From: Venturia oleaginea
Lineage: Eukaryota; Ascomycota; Dothideomycetes; Venturiales; Venturiaceae
NCBI GenBank assembly: GCA_013176395.1
Contig: JABMLP010000008.1
Span: forward strand, 1,116,001 to 1,180,000
Reading direction: 5' to 3'
DNA length: 64,000 bases
A program made the position numbers and the translations under genes. The notes under the pieces were generated by a model. The model was not told the origin of the DNA. It searched no databases and worked only from the letters and a program-made list of their open reading frames with translations. Below are positions 47,544-60,941 of the stretch, in pieces; the first letter of the stretch is position 1, and each line of letters begins with the position of its first letter.

Positions 47544-49370
47544 TCACTGACCAACGCCCACTGATATCGCCTTCCCGCGATACTGCTGGAAATTGTGGAT
47601 ATCCTTATCGTCGGCATGGTGACTCTCATCCACCGGATTCTCTTTTTCTCCCTTCTTTCGTTCCCACGCCTCCTCTTCTTCGGCAATCAAGCCATGGAAC
47701 GTCCCTGTTTGTCCTCTCGCCAGGTAGATGGGGCCTATTTTCCTCTGAGCCACAGCTTCTGTAACGAGGATGTGTTTGGTCTGACTCCCAGGCGACTCAA
47801 ACATAGCTTCACCTAGCAACCGCTCCAGAACCGTCTTCAATCCCCTAGCTCCTGTGCCCATACCTGTTGCAGATCTGGCAATTTCTCGCATTGCTGCACT
47901 GGTGAATCGCAATTCGATGCCAGATAGCAGAAAGAGCTGTTCATATTGTCGGATGAGCGCATTCCTCGGCTCTGTGAGAACTCGCACCAGAGCCTCTTCG
48001 TCAAGCGACGATAGCGCACATGAGATCGGAATACGACCGACCAATTCTGGAATCAAACCATACTTTTGTAAGTCAGCAGGTTCCACAAGGTCCAGAGTAT
48101 TGTAATCTAGGATTTCAGCTTTGTCAGGAGTGGCCGGTGTAAAGAATGGAAGATGTTTCCGGAAAAGAGCGTCGTCGCCTTTCAACGATGTATCATGAGA
48201 AGAGGACTCTGAACTGGACACACGGATGGGAGCACCAAATCCTATGCTCCCCTTAGATATCCGATCGAGAATGGTCTTCTGTAGCCCGACGAAGGCACCT
48301 GTGCATATGAAAAGAATGTTGTCTGTTCTGACATTGAAGATCTCACTCTTCCCACTCCCTGGCGGTTGTTGACTACCACCATTCGCATTGTTTGGTGGCC
48401 AACTGGCAGAACCCATGCCGCTTGGTTGTCGACCTGGAGCAGATCGTTCAGGTTTGGCTTGAACCTGCACAGTCGTGCCTTCGATAATCTTGAGAAGAGC
48501 TTGCTGGACACCTTCGCCACTAACATCTTTGCCGTGAGACACTTTTGCAGTTGCAATCTTGTCGATTTCGTCCAGACATATGATTCCGTGCTCGGCACGA
48601 GCAACGTCATAATTTGCGGTAGCTAAGAGTCTCGAGACAATGACTTCAACATCTTCACCAATATAGCCTGCTTGAGTAAGGGGTGTGCAGTCTGACATGG
48701 AGAACGGAACTTCAAGCACACGAGCCAAGGTTTTTGCCATTAACGTTTTGCCAACTCCAGATGGGCCAAGCAGTAGAACATTGGATTTCTCAATGGTAAG
48801 AGGGGTATTGTCCTGAAGTGGCGGAGGAGGCGCCGATGGCGACGGCTTTGAGGCTAGATTGGGAGTGTATAAAACTGTCTGTTCCTGTCCGGGATACTCG
48901 TCTGATTCAAGCGTAAGTACGCTGTCGTCTGCAGTGGAAAAAAAATCACCTTCTACTGGATGCCTAGTCGACATGCCGCGCAATTCCTGCTGGGCCTTGA
49001 ACTCGAGCTCCGCATCCTGCCGTTGTAACTCCTGTATTCTCTGATAGTGGTTGTACACAGCGGTGCTCAAGACCTTCTTGGCTCTTTCCTGGCCCACGAC
49101 GAATTGATCAAGATGGTCTTTGAGCATCCTCGGAGTTATACGAGGTGCGCCGATGTTGCTGGAAGCGCCAAGAGGACCTCCAGTTGGCTCACCGGGGTCG
49201 TAGAACCCGATGAAGGGCTGACTCCCAAAATCCGAACGATTGAATTGGCTGGAGCTGCATCTCGAAGCGGATGTCGACAGATTGGAACGAGATATAGCAT
49301 ATATGGCGAGGTAGGACCAGCGCAGACGTGGTGGTATTGTGGCGGCGATTGACCGCTTTGGAGCTTGCAT
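47544..49370 (-). CDS. MCX1: Mitochondrial ClpX-type AAA+ unfoldase
   Basis: Matrix unfoldase of the ClpX/Mcx1 family. A single exon of 608 aa. Arg/Ser-rich residues 1-45 look like a presequence, and the zinc-binding domain of bacterial ClpX is absent. The AAA+ core has Walker A GPSGVGKT at 202-209, pore loop AGYIGED near 234-240, Walker B IICLDEID at 263-270, and sensor 2 in [20 protein letters not shown]. The loop SIGFGAP (IGF at 376-378) matches the ClpP-docking IGF tripeptide of bacterial ClpX. Linkers near residues 130-190 and 305-345 are low-complexity insertions. It diverges from the branching enzyme gene across a 783-nt spacer. Confidence 0.93.
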   Translation of the reverse strand: MQAPKRSIAATIPPRLRWSYLAIYAISRSNLSTSASRCSSSQFNRSDFGSQPFIGFYDPGEPTGGPLGASSNIGAPRITPRMLKDHLDQFVVGQERAKKVLSTAVYNHYQRIQELQRQDAELEFKAQQELRGMSTRHPVEGDFFSTADDSVLTLESDEYPGQEQTVLYTPNLASKPSPSAPPPPLQDNTPLTIEKSNVLLLGPSGVGKTLMAKTLARVLEVPFSMSDCTPLTQAGYIGEDVEVIVSRLLATANYDVARAEHGIICLDEIDKIATAKVSHGKDVSGEGVQQALLKIIEGTTVQVQAKPERSAPGRQPSGMGSASWPPNNANGGSQQPPGSGKSEIFNVRTDNILFICTGAFVGLQKTILDRISKGSIGFGAPIRVSSSESSSHDTSLKGDDALFRKHLPFFTPATPDKAEILDYNTLDLVEPADLQKYGLIPELVGRIPISCALSSLDEEALVRVLTEPRNALIRQYEQLFLLSGIELRFTSAAMREIARSATGMGTGARGLKTVLERLLGEAMFESPGSQTKHILVTEAVAQRKIGPIYLARGQTGTFHGLIAEEEEAWERKKGEKENPVDESHHADDKDIHNFQQYRGKAISVGVGQ

Positions 49371-50153
49371 ATTGGTAAAGAGGATATTGGTGGCCGGCTG
49401 GCCTTCGGATTAGTCGTATATACAGATATTTGAGACACCGAGTAGTACAATCTTACATATATACAGTCAAGTAGCTACCCAGAGATTGGAGCTTCGAATA
49501 GCTTCCCTCGACACGCTTATCCAGGTGTTTGGAAGCGAAGTGCTGGTCACGCCAGGAGTCAGACTGGTCAATGAATATACGGAAGGTTTGAATATGGTCG
49601 TCTCCAATCCCAGGTATGCATACATGTCATGCCTGGATCCGCTTTGGCTGGGCGAGCGCGTATGGCTCCGAGTAGGAGTCGATGCGGGGAACCGGGGTGT
49701 CTATGGGGTGGGAATAGTTCACATTGGACCGTGAGCAGTCGACCAGATGGCAGGCGTGGGCGTGGATGTCGAGGTCGAGTGTGAGTATGTGAGAGCCGAG
49801 TCGAGCAGTATCCCAGCCCCAGCCTCAGCCGCTATGAATGGGCCACTATCGGAGGAGATTGGTGGCGGGCTCATCCCCAGCCTAGCGCAGAAATGACATA
49901 GGTTGAGTGCATGGGTCTGGGGATGTGAAAGGCAGCTTGATTCTGTTGATCCCAAAGGACAAAAGGTGGGGGATTCTCAAATTGTTAGATAAAGTCTGAC
50001 TGTCTTCTCAAACACAAAATAAATCTCCTGCTCTCCAATTACCTACACAAACTTCTGAAAAGAGACCGCATTCCTAACTCTCGCGCCCGTCCCAATCTAA
50101 CTCGGCTGCTCAACCGTGCAATCGCATACGTACAGGCATAGCTATCAGCAACC
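49371..50153. other. Divergent promoter region of ClpX and branching enzyme genes
   Basis: A 783-nt interval with no recognisable gene or clear TATA box. Small frames occur on both strands. Confidence 0.5.
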
Positions 50154-52518
50154 ATGCAGGTCGCTATGGCTTCGACGTCGGAGACAGTAGGCGACGGACA
50201 GAGCAACATCCCAAACGATGGCACAGGTAAGCTTTGGAGATTCAATTTGCTGTTGCACGAAGGCCCAACATTTGCTTACAATCACTTCAGGGGTGGTGAC
50301 TCTCGATCCATGGCTAGAGCCCTTCAAGGATTCGCTGCGGTCGCGATACGCCAAAGCCCAATCGTGGATCAAGACAATCAACGATACCGAAGGCGGATTG
50401 GAGAAGTTCAGCAGAGTAAGATACTCCCAAGCAGTGTGTTTAACGTGGTCTGACCTGGTTATCTAGGGGTACGAGAAGTTCGGCTTCAATGTCCTGCCCA
50501 ACAATGATATCGTGTATCGAGAATGGGCCCCGAATGCTTTGAGAGCATATCTTATCGGCGACTTCAGTAAGGAGACATATCCTTCAGATAGCATGAACTA
50601 ACGATACAAAGATGGCTGGAATCGCGACTCGCATCAAATGACAAAGGATCAATACGGCACCTTCGAGATCACAGTTCCTGCTGTCAACGGCCAGCCTGCC
50701 ATACAACACGACTCGAAGATTAAGGTTGGTGACGGCATGCTCTAGGTCAGAGCTCTAGCTGACAAGTCCAGATCTCCTTGGTAATTCCAAACGATGGCCA
50801 TCGAGCTGAGCGCATACCTGCATGGATCACTCGCGTCACCCAAGATCTGAACGTCTCTCCCGTATACGATGCGAGATTCTGGAATCCTCCTGCGAACGAG
50901 AAGTACATCTTCAAGAACAAGCCTCCACCACAACCAAAGAGCGTGCGAATCTACGAAGCACATGTCGGTATATCTTCATGGGAAGGAAAGGTTGCGACCT
51001 ACAAAGAATTCACTCGCAATCTCCTACCGAGAATTAAGAACGATGGATATAATGTCATTCAGCTCATGGCCATCATGGAGCATGCATACTACGCCAGTTT
51101 TGGGTACCAGATCAACAGCTTCTTCGCTGCAAGCAGTCGCTATGGTCTTCCAGATGACCTGAAAGAGCTGGTGGACACGGCCCATGGCTTAGGCATCACA
51201 GTCTTGCTGGATGTCGTCCACAGCCACGCGAGCAAAAACGTGTTGGACGGACTGAACACTTTCGACGGTAGCGACCACCAATACTTCCACGAGGGTGCCA
51301 AAGGTCGACACGAGCTGTGGGACAGTCGTCTCTTCAACTACGGAAACCATGAAGTGCTCCGTTTCCTACTCAGCAACCTACGCTTCTGGATGGAGGAGTA
51401 CCAATTTGATGGTTTCCGATTCGACGGTGTCACCAGCATGATGTACACCCACCACGGCATTGGAACTGGATTTTCTGGAGGCTACCATGAGTATTTCGGA
51501 TCAAATGTCGACGAAGAGGCAGTCGCGTACATGATGATCGCCAATGAACTTCTTCACACTCTCTACCCACGTGTAATCACAATCGCAGAAGACGTATCCG
51601 GCATGCCAGCCTTGTGCGTTGGGCTCGCTCTAGGCGGCATAGGATTTGATTACCGCTTGGCCATGGCCATTCCAGATCTCTACATCAAGTGGCTAAAAGA
51701 GAAGGAAGACATTCAATGGGACATGGGCGCTCTGTGCTTCACCCTCACCAATCGCAGGCATGGCGAAAAGACAATCGCTTACGCCGAATCCCACGACCAA
51801 GCTCTCGTCGGCGACAAATCATTGATGATGTGGCTGTGTGATGCCGAACTCTACACAAACATGTCCATTCTCTCCGTCGAAACACCAATTATCACCCGCG
51901 GTCTCTCCCTTCACAAGATGATCCGCCTCATCACCCACGGTCTAGGTGGTGAGGGCTACCTCAACTTCGAAGGCAACGAATTTGGTCATCCAGAATGGCT
52001 CGATTTCCCACGAGAAGGGAACGGCAACTCCTTCCATTACGCCAGACGCCAATTCAATCTCGCAGACGATCACCTTCTCCGCTACAGATTCTTGAACGAT
52101 TTTGACTCGAAGATGCAGTGGACAGAGGAGAAATACGGATGGCTTCATAGCCCACAAGCTTATATCTCCCTCAAGAACGAAATCGACAAGGTCATCGTTT
52201 TCGAGCGCGCTGGTCTCCTCTGGATTTTCAACTTTCATCCTAACCAATCCTACACCGATTACAGAGTTGGTGTTGAGCAATCGGGAACATACAGGGTGGT
52301 CATCAACACTGACTCGAAAGTGTTCGGCGGACATGGAAACATCAAGGATGAAACGAGATTTTTCACGACAGATTTCGAGTGGAACGGACGAAAGAATTTT
52401 ACCCAGGTTTATATCCCGAGTCGGACGGCTATGGTATGTGCCCTGGAGTGACATCTCTCGCTTGATTGAATGATTACTGACGATGTCATAGGTTTTGGCG
52501 CTTGAGGACACCCTTTGA
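50154..52518 (+). CDS. GLC3: 1,4-alpha-glucan (glycogen) branching enzyme
   Basis: Forms alpha-1,6 branch points in glycogen in the cytosol (GH13). Read as join(50154..50226, 50291..50415, 50467..50566, 50612..50724, 50772..52433, 52492..52518), 699 aa, the usual size. The N-terminal CBM48-like part includes KFSRGYEKFGF and [20 protein letters not shown], rebuilt across introns. The catalytic barrel has [13 protein letters not shown] and [12 protein letters not shown]. The nucleophile is Asp about 355 ([11 protein letters not shown]), the acid Glu about 410 ([10 protein letters not shown]), and the stabiliser Asp about 479 ([11 protein letters not shown]). The last exon encodes only VLALEDTL. 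One donor (GTTGGT at 50725) is unusual, but the join KIKIS is as expected. Intact. Confidence 0.96.
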
Positions 52519-53033
52519 ATGCGATCCGATCGAGCATCGTGATGACAAAATGTCGGCGAAGAAGAGGTTGAAAATTTGTATTAATATCTGGCTACGTAAA
52601 TAGGCATGATTGACGACTATGGCTGGGAAAGTTGGAGGAGCGGTGTGTGTTTCGTATCTCAAGCGATGGAGTGTCAACAGGAATAGTAAGGTTTCTTTTC
52701 AACATATGAGCAAACAGTTCATATTATCTTTGGGAAATCGCGTTCATTATACATACGAGACTCGAATGGTAACTTGAAGAACCGATGCAAGGTTGTTCAA
52801 GTCGCCACAGGAGGACTGGCGGAGGACCTGATTTTGGGAGGCCAAGTTTGCTATATAGCGAGAGTGGCATTACAATCTGCATAGCTCCACGACAGAAAAT
52901 GAAAACAAACCCCGAAGAACGGAAATAGGTAGAGAGGGACGAGAGAATGTTTGGTATGATTTTGAAATTGCACAACTTCTGAAAATTTGGGAAAGTGACA
53001 TTGATCTACGGCTTTTCGAATCTAATGTAGCAT
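52519..53033. other. 3' region of the branching enzyme gene
   Basis: No coding signal recognised before the MITE-like element. Confidence 0.5.
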
Positions 53034-53418
53034 TAGGGCGTGTTCGAGTTCGATGTTTTGGGGCGTATATTTATTTTTGACGGCTAGATCTAGCAAATGT
53101 AACAAACACAATCGTATTCGAGAACGATTCTTTCGTTTGAATATACAAGAATAAAGAATCCCGTTAATTTTAGGCCTTGTAGCAGCTAAAGAATCCAGCG
53201 CGTCCGATTTTGGCTGACGCTGGGTTCTTTAGATTCTTTTTGTTGGCCGTTTGAGCCCTCTAATTGGCTGAGTTCAGATTGCCGCGCAGAATGGAAAGAC
53301 TGGGATTTTTGGGTATATTCTCTTTATCTAAAAACTTGAATATGTCACCTCTACATACGCCAGATTCGCCAAAATCGGTAATTCTACGCTCAGAGAATCA
53401 TTCTCGAATACGCCCTTA
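53034..53418. mobile_element. MITE-like element with short terminal inverted repeats
   Basis: About 385 nt with no coding capacity. The left end TAGGGCGTGTTCGAG and the right end (inverse of TAAGGGCGTATTCGAG) are inverted copies. A further copy of the end motif (GTATTCGAGAACGATTCT, about 53111-53128) matches the inverse of 53392-53410. The TAGGGCGT-type end is reminiscent of hAT MITEs, but I could not find a clear 8-nt target duplication. The centre holds a 15-nt-arm hairpin. The MITE class is uncertain. Confidence 0.5.
53186..53232. repeat. Hairpin inside the MITE-like element
   Basis: Arms CTAAAGAATCCAGCG (53186-53200) and its near-perfect inverse (53218-53232) pair at 14 of 15 positions around a 17-nt loop. 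Confidence 0.75.
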
Positions 53419-54017
53419 TTTGGTAGGGTGATTAGGCTGTAAGAGGCTTTGCAAAAGATACGAGGCATTTAGTTACTGTCCGGGTAGGCTGGCTGAGACA
53501 TGTATTGCGTTGTTCTTCCAGGTCGACGGTGGTCATATGCCATGGGATGCATCTTGCAGGATATTCCCCGCTTGCTTATTGAAACCGAGAGGAGATAGTC
53601 TTCTAGTAATAGGGTTGTATCGGTGTGGAGCTGATTGTCGTGCACGATAGCACTGGTGGATGGCTGCTCTGTTTCCCTGAAGCATTGTTGCTTCATGTTT
53701 GTGTTGCTGAGGTTTGAGCAAAAGGAAGGTGAATATTTTGATTGCTGTGCTCAGTATCGAGATCCAAAGAATTCAATGTATATCGATCAAGAATTTTGCA
53801 GTGCCTGGTTGTTGGGAAGGGTGGGCAATAGCTTTCGAAACGCAGCTACATGTCGAGCGGGTAATTCATGCGTGCCGGTGGAATGTCACCCTGTTTCCAT
53901 AGAGCAGTTGTCCGCTTTCGGCGTTGTTGACATTCGAAGCAAAGGAATGGAAACATCGCATCACCTAGGCTTGACTCAAAGCCTCCGTCGTTGTCCAATA
54001 CATTGACTTTTCCCTGC
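53419..54017. other. Intergenic region
   Basis: Between the MITE-like element and the F-box relic. Open frames at 53635-54006 (+) have no recognisable domain. Nothing called. Confidence 0.45.
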
Positions 54018-54977
54018 TCAAACATACAGTGGTCCTCCCCAGCCAAGGGTGTCTTTATGAACGATAACCTCGACATGTTTGCATCGACTTTTCAACTGGC
54101 GAAATGCAAGGGAAAAATCCAGGTTCCAGTCATAAACGGCCCCGTCCCCGTTGTGCGAGACTAGTGACTTTGGTGGCAGTCTCCAATGTATGGAAAGTGC
54201 CTCCAAGGAAGGAAATTGCGAAAGAAGTTTGACCATGGCTTTGCGCACGAGATGCGACACTTGGCGTCCAGTACAGTTGACGGTTAACTTTCAACGATTT
54301 AGCGTGCGGAACCGAAGTCGGCGTTTCTGTGTATGCACGGATGTGACAAAGGTGCCAATCAAGCATCTCGATTTCATATCTAAGCTCGTGGACTGTTGGA
54401 AGCAGATTTTCGTGGCTGGGAGCAAAGAGATCGAAGACCTCGTAGACGCGGTCGAAAAATGGATCGTCGCGCTCCAGGTTGAAATCAACGAGAACCTCAG
54501 CGCGCCTGATCTTCTTGGAAAGTCCGGAGGCGACACGACGACGTGGTCCGGAGGGACCAGGATCATCTACACGACGGGGAATCCCATAATGTCGGATTGT
54601 GTAGGAAGTCTGCTCTTGCTGGATTTCGCGGAAGGTTCGTGCCAGTCGTTTGCATGTCAGAAAGAGATGATGATACGGGACTGAACTCTTGGTCTTAAGG
54701 TAACGATAGCGATCTTTGCGTCCAGGCAAACGCTCGAAATTGGAAGGAATAGCCCGCTGAGCTTTGTAGAAGAGATTGTTTTCATACGAGCCCTTGTTGT
54801 TTGGATAGTGGAATAGATAGACTTGGCGGTTGATGAAGCCGTCTTCTTTCCCGAGCTCATCGAGGTACGACCTCTCTCTATATTCAATAAGAGTTCATCG
54901 GGTAGGTCCATCAATGTAGTCGGTGTTCGCTGCGGCGCTGACGAAATTCTGAAATCAAACTTAGTACGTGATAACAA
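54018..54977 (-). pseudogene. F-box gene broken at a GA repeat and a second site
   Basis: The first frame has TTLMDLPDELLLNIE, an F-box start. At ATAGAGAGAGG (about 54876-54886) the sense moves frame as if one GA unit were gained. It continues with YLDELGKEDGFINRQVYLFH, then HHLFLTCKRLARTFREIQ, the usual LxxTCKxLxxxF block. A second change near 54270-54290 moves it to the frame containing LLSQFPSLEALSIHWRLPP, leucine-rich-repeat-like, ending at 54018. Two shifts make a functional protein unlikely. The lead-in before the F-box has another possible start. Confidence 0.6.
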
Positions 54978-55979
54978 GATGCCATGTCCGAGTTACACGG
55001 CATCTTCGTTTCTCCCCACTAGACCTGCAGCCTTGCGGACCCGCTTGGGTGAAGACACATCTGCTTCCTCAAAGGATCGTTTTTCTTTGCCGGCAACAAG
55101 TTTGCAAATCGTCGCGTAGGAGCGCCCCGGGTATTTGCCATTGCGGAAACCGTCTTGCTGTCTTGCTTTTGGTTGGAGATACAGGAAAAGGTTTTGTTTG
55201 AGCCGAGACCACGTCGTGATCTTACGGGGGTATATCTAAAACGATGGTTTTGTTAGTGTGTAGAAGACAGATCTACTAAACCTGATTCCCTCAACACGCG
55301 GAAGAGAAGGACCCGATAGTGAATGGATTTTTATTTACTACTGCTCCGGAATCTGCACGAGGTTCTTACACAATTCTCGAGGGAGCTTATACGTTGCAAA
55401 TAATTTCTTGGTTACACAGCGGCGTCACCAATTCATGCCCTTTGCCGCACTCCGCCTCCAGATGGCACATTTAGGATGCAATCTTTCGACTTAAGATCGA
55501 CATCAATATAGTCCTGGAAATCTGAACGGACGGTTGTGCTAGAAATCTGGCGATATCGATCGTGTGTTGAAAGTGCTAAATCAAAGTAAAATTATTCTTA
55601 GGGGGCATGGATCGATGGAGCGATTATGGTGGCACATGTCAGTGAAGAAAAGGCATCAATCAATATGGCATTATAGTACAAAAAGAAGGAGCCAGCAGTA
55701 AATAACCTCATCTCAGAGAGCCAGAGCCCAATACCAACCAGCCCATATGCAAATCAGTAGCTTGTAAACGCTACTATGTACACAATGGCAAGAGCCAGCA
55801 GCAGCATACTTTAGCCTTATCCATTCCGTGCAAATCCGTGAATATGAGGAGATAAAAAGAGGTCTTCTCAGCAGAACGAACAAGATCGTTGCACAAATTG
55901 TACAAAATCCACACCTCCATCCATCTTAGACCAAGTATAAGGCTGTTATATAGAAGTTTTTGCTGCACGAGAAACATTT
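54978..55979. other. 1 kb intergenic region
   Basis: Upstream of the F-box relic (-) and downstream of adenylate kinase (-). No feature recognised. Confidence 0.5.
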
Positions 55980-56957
<978 letters not shown>

Positions 56958-57564
56958 TGTGTATGAAGGGAGAGTCGAGCTGCGACGCGAATGGAATTGG
57001 AATGCGGTCTGAGGTTTGGAGAATCGAGCGCAACTCTTCTTTATCGAGTCGAAGGGCAGCGAGGAGGTTGAGGAATTTGTTGGCCGTTTCTTCGAATCAA
57101 CGAAGATGGCAACTTGAATGAACCGAGCTTCCACAAGTCCGTGCCCCCCTTTTGCCGATGGATGTCCGAACTGAAGCTGGATTTTTATATCACGAGCAGT
57201 TCCCACAATGGAGAAGAGAAGAGAAGAGAAGAACAAGGGTGAATAGATTTTGATAGCCTGATGGATCCATCCTCTACACTGGTCTATCTTTGGGGCCAAA
57301 AGTCAACGCTGAATGCCTCGTCCGGACCTCTGCTTTCTGCCATGTAAGGATGATTTCATCCACCCATTCGCGACCACAGAGCCGCAGTCACACCATATCT
57401 CGCTCATCACCACCGGAGAATTCGCCAAATACAAAACAAAACTGGCCTCAAATCACCCGTCTCTTTCCTCCAATCCTTGGCCCAATCCTGGGCGAGCAAT
57501 ATTCAGGGGTGTGCGAGAGTATCCGTAGGCAGTCATGTGAAAGGCATCATCATCAACATCAATC
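56958..57564. other. Intergenic region between tandem minus-strand genes
   Basis: Promoter side of adenylate kinase and 3' side of Pcf11. It holds a short GAGAA repeat at 57210-57233. No gene recognised. Confidence 0.5.
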
Positions 57565-59803
57565 TCACGGACGCGACACTTCAGCTTTGAGATCCTGATT
57601 GAAGTCCTGGAAAGTCCTCTTCCCAAGCACTGGGTCAGGTGTGCTGCTGGCCCCTCTCTCCATCAACGCGGCCGCAGCTGCATCATTCTTTTTCACGTCT
57701 GCATAGCATGACGCGTGATAGTACTTATTGCCAACCGTCAAAGCATCTTTCCAAACAGGCTGCTCTGTCTCCTTGTGCCATTCTACGTCAAATTTCTCCT
57801 GACATATTGAGCAAGGTTGATTGGCCTTTGTAACGTCTGTTGGAACAGGTACAAAATGTTCTTTCGGTGCCTTCTTTGAAGATCCCTTTCCACCAGATGC
57901 ATCTGCAACTACTCCTAAATAGCCATCCAATTCTTCTCGAAAGTTGACCCAGTCCTACGATATATTAGTTGTGAAACAGCCCAACAACTGCGGAATTTAT
58001 TTACGTGTTCATCAATGTACCAGCTGCGGTTGACAGCGCTCTTCATGCTGTCAGTCACACGGGAATTGACCTTAAAATGCCAATCCAAATGCACGCTCTT
58101 CGCCTTCTTGCCGGCTTCCGTGGCTGGAAATCTCATACCACATTGCCGGCACTGATCTGACTTGTCTTCAAACCACTTTTGAATAAGAAATGGACGTCGC
58201 CTAGTTGAGTTAGTATTGTGTGAATGACCAATATGGGTGCAAAGACTTACATCTTAAGGGAGGAAGCAGAATCAAGCCGGACGTCGTTGCCAGCCGGTGT
58301 CGGATGTTGGTAAGGGTTTTGAGGTTGTGATTGAGGTGGAGGGTATGATGGCGTGGCGGCTGGTGGCGCAACAGGCGTTGCACCTAGGAGTCCAGCAGCT
58401 CGCAAAGTGTCTAGCAGAGAAGGCTGCGCTGGAGTGGCAACTTGTGTTTGCGGTGTGGTATTGGCAGACGGTGGGTGAGCAGGCTGAAGTAAAGACATTA
58501 TTTGAGCCATGTTCGGCGGGAGTGCTGGTACAGACGCCGGAGTCGCATGCGCATATTGTGGAGTTGACACAACAGGAGGTGGTGCATAGCCTTGCTGCTG
58601 GTATGGCTGCGGTGGTGTAGGCTGCGTTGTTGATCCAGCGAGAATGCTCTGGATAAGAGCTGGATTGAATTGGGGCAGTTGTTGCGGAGGTGCAGCAGGA
58701 GGAAGAGGCGGAAGTTCTCTCCCAAGATTTGCGACCACCAATTCCGTGCTCTGTATCTGTGTAAGGACCATTGCACCGCCGTCAACTACAAGTTTCAGAT
58801 TTTGAAGATTGCCTAGCAATTTGATCTTCTCTTGATCATGGGGATAGCGAGCCAAATGCGCCCTTGCGCGGTCGATTAGTCCTTGCACATCCGCCCGCAA
58901 CTTATCTAGCCGCGCCTGGTGAGACATGATTGGCAGCGCGGGGGACGTCGGATACCCATAAGGCATTGCTGGGTTATTTTGTGGCGGTGGCGGATATCCC
59001 GGCGGCACCTGACCAAATCTATTTGGTGGCATGGCAGCGGGGGATTGTGTTGCTGGAGGAGGGTACTGTGCGGTGGGCTGTTGTTGGAAGCCTTTCATCA
59101 TGGCTGCAATATCTTGTGAGTTGAGATTCGAGTTCTGTCCAACAATCTGAGGTGGTTGGTAAGGATATCCTCCATTTGGAGTTGGTGTACGGCCTTGTTG
59201 TAGGTGAGGCGGGTACCGCGGAGGCATCTGTCGCTGCATCTTTTGCATCCGGGCTTGCTCCTCCTCTTGCCTATGCTTCTCAGCCACACTTCGATAGCGG
59301 CTTAGAGAGGTGTCAATGCGCTGGGTTACTTCCATCGGAAAAACTGGGCGTGGGTCTCGTGATTCTGGTACTGGCTGTTTCCAGCTGCGGAACAATTCGT
59401 CCATGGCTCTGCGGGTCCTCTCGTCGACCACTGAGAATGCGTCAAAGAAGGTGCTGTACAAATTATGACTAAGATAAACGGTATATGGAGTGCCAACATG
59501 CTTGACGAGGGAGTCGAGCAAATAAAGGGCGGGTAGCTTGAATTCTGGTCGAGTCTGTTGAAAAATTAGCATGGCGATTTTTGTACAATCAGATGCTGTA
59601 CTCCATTCACCGATCCGACTTACGTTTTTGATGTGAGTCTCCAGTTCTCGACAGAGGGCTTGGGCATGTTCCGTGCTCTCCTTTGCAATCACAGTCAAGT
59701 TGTCTATTGCATACTGGTCGTTCTTCTGAAGATCCTCTAATGCTTCTCTGAAAGCAATGGCAACTTCAGGGTCTTCTTCCTTGGAGTAGGACATGTTGGT
59801 CAA
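57565..59803 (-). CDS. PCF11: mRNA cleavage and polyadenylation factor Pcf11
   Basis: Subunit of cleavage factor IA that binds the RNA polymerase II C-terminal domain. Exons are complement(57565..57954, 58005..58200, 58251..59554, 59624..59803), about 689 aa. The start may be the ATG at 59803 or the one three codons on. The CTD-interacting domain fills residues 7-135 (FKLPALYLLDSLVKHVGTPY, RTRRAMDELFRSWK). The first intron is 69 nt and leaves the frame open, so unspliced RNA would insert 23 residues into this domain. The middle is Pro/Gln-rich. After two more introns come the C-terminal zinc-finger-like blocks CRQCGMRFPATE..HLDWHF and PCSICQEKFDVEW..YYHASC, with DWVNFREELDGYLGV between. Intact. 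Confidence 0.92.
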
Positions 59804-60576
59804 CAGTGAAGATGGTCAAGTTCAAGAACAGGACAAAGAAGAGTTGATTGAAGATCTGAAGTGGCGAGTGTAATCTTGGTCGGGAAGTGACCTGGAAGAG
59901 AAATGGAAAAGTGAAGTTGCTGCTGTAATGAGCAATTTGTCAAGTCTTCCTCTTTCGACACTGGAACGTAAAGAGATGTTCTGTTTCTAGCTATATGACG
60001 GGACACGCGCTGAATCAATGCGATGCCTCACGATGTCCGAAGAGCACCGGAGCGAAAGCCTCCACGCTATCCAATACCGCTGTATATCCAGAAAGTGTCC
60101 CTCCCAGTCGCTGCTGTGCAAATCTTTACCTGGTTGTACGTGGAATGTGGTTGAATATGGTATCAAACGAGGCGCGTTCGTGGGTTGAAGTGGCGGTTGC
60201 GGTCGGGGTCGGTTGTGTGGTGGTAGATACGAGTGCGGGAATGGAGAGGATATGAGTCTCGATACGAGTTTGTACGGAGAGTTGGGTGATGGTGGTGTTC
60301 CCGGCGGACGAGCTGTGGAGTGTTGCAGCTTGCAGGAGATCTTCACCTGTCGCAACCTTGGAAAGCTCGGAGGTTCGGCGAGTCAAAGCGACAAGCGTGA
60401 CGTTCTGGTACGGGAGCCTTGGCTGCCTTGGACATGGGCTCGCTCAGGATTGGGCGACTTGTATAAATAACTACTACCTTATTCCTCACTTCTCACTTCA
60501 CCTGAGGCCCATACCTTTCTATAATTGTACACTACTTTTCATCAATACACGCCCAAGAGACAACAATACCAACACA
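59804..60576. other. Divergent promoter region of Pcf11 and the I9-like gene
   Basis: Contains the TATA box listed separately near the right side. Nothing else recognised. Confidence 0.5.
60462..60469 (+). promoter_or_regulatory. TATA box of the I9-like inhibitor gene
   Basis: TATAAATA lies 108 nt before the ATG at 60577, a likely core promoter position. Confidence 0.55.
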
Positions 60577-60941
60577 ATGAAGTTCACGCAGACACTCCTC
60601 CTTCCCTTTGTTCTCCTCGCTGGCTCCGTCGCAGCCGTGGCGCAACAGAAGAGCGTCATTGTCACTTTCCCCAAAGGCACCCCCGACAATGTCGTCACAC
60701 AAGCAAGAGATGCCATTATCGCTGCAGGAGGTGTGATAACGCATGAATACAAGATGCTCAAGTGAGTCTTTCCTACTGTCATCGGCTCTTGCCGGAAAGC
60801 CAGGACTATTACTGACAGACGCCAAGGGGATTCGCTTGCACTGCCTCTGCCAAAGCCTTCGATACCGTACACGAACTCACCTCCGCCTATCAACCAATTA
60901 TCGAGGAGGACCAGGTTATCTCCATCGCACATGACTCATAG
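60577..60941 (+). CDS. Secreted peptidase inhibitor I9 (subtilisin propeptide-like) protein
   Basis: Read as join(60577..60761, 60827..60941), 99 aa. Residues 1-24 form a signal peptide (MKFTQTLLLPFVLLAGSVAA). The mature part of about 75 residues has the I9 fold pattern: KSVIVTFPKGTPDNVVTQAR, GGVITHEYKMLKGFACTASA, then IIEEDQVISIAHDS. The 65-nt intron splits a Lys codon exactly where other fungal genes of this group are split. Such proteins resemble free-standing propeptides of subtilisin proteases and yeast Pbi2. The signal peptide implies secretion or vacuolar delivery. The protease target is unknown. Confidence 0.78.

Noticed and set aside
58297..58620. 107-codon plus-strand frame
   Set aside because: Antisense of the Pro/Gln-rich middle of PCF11.
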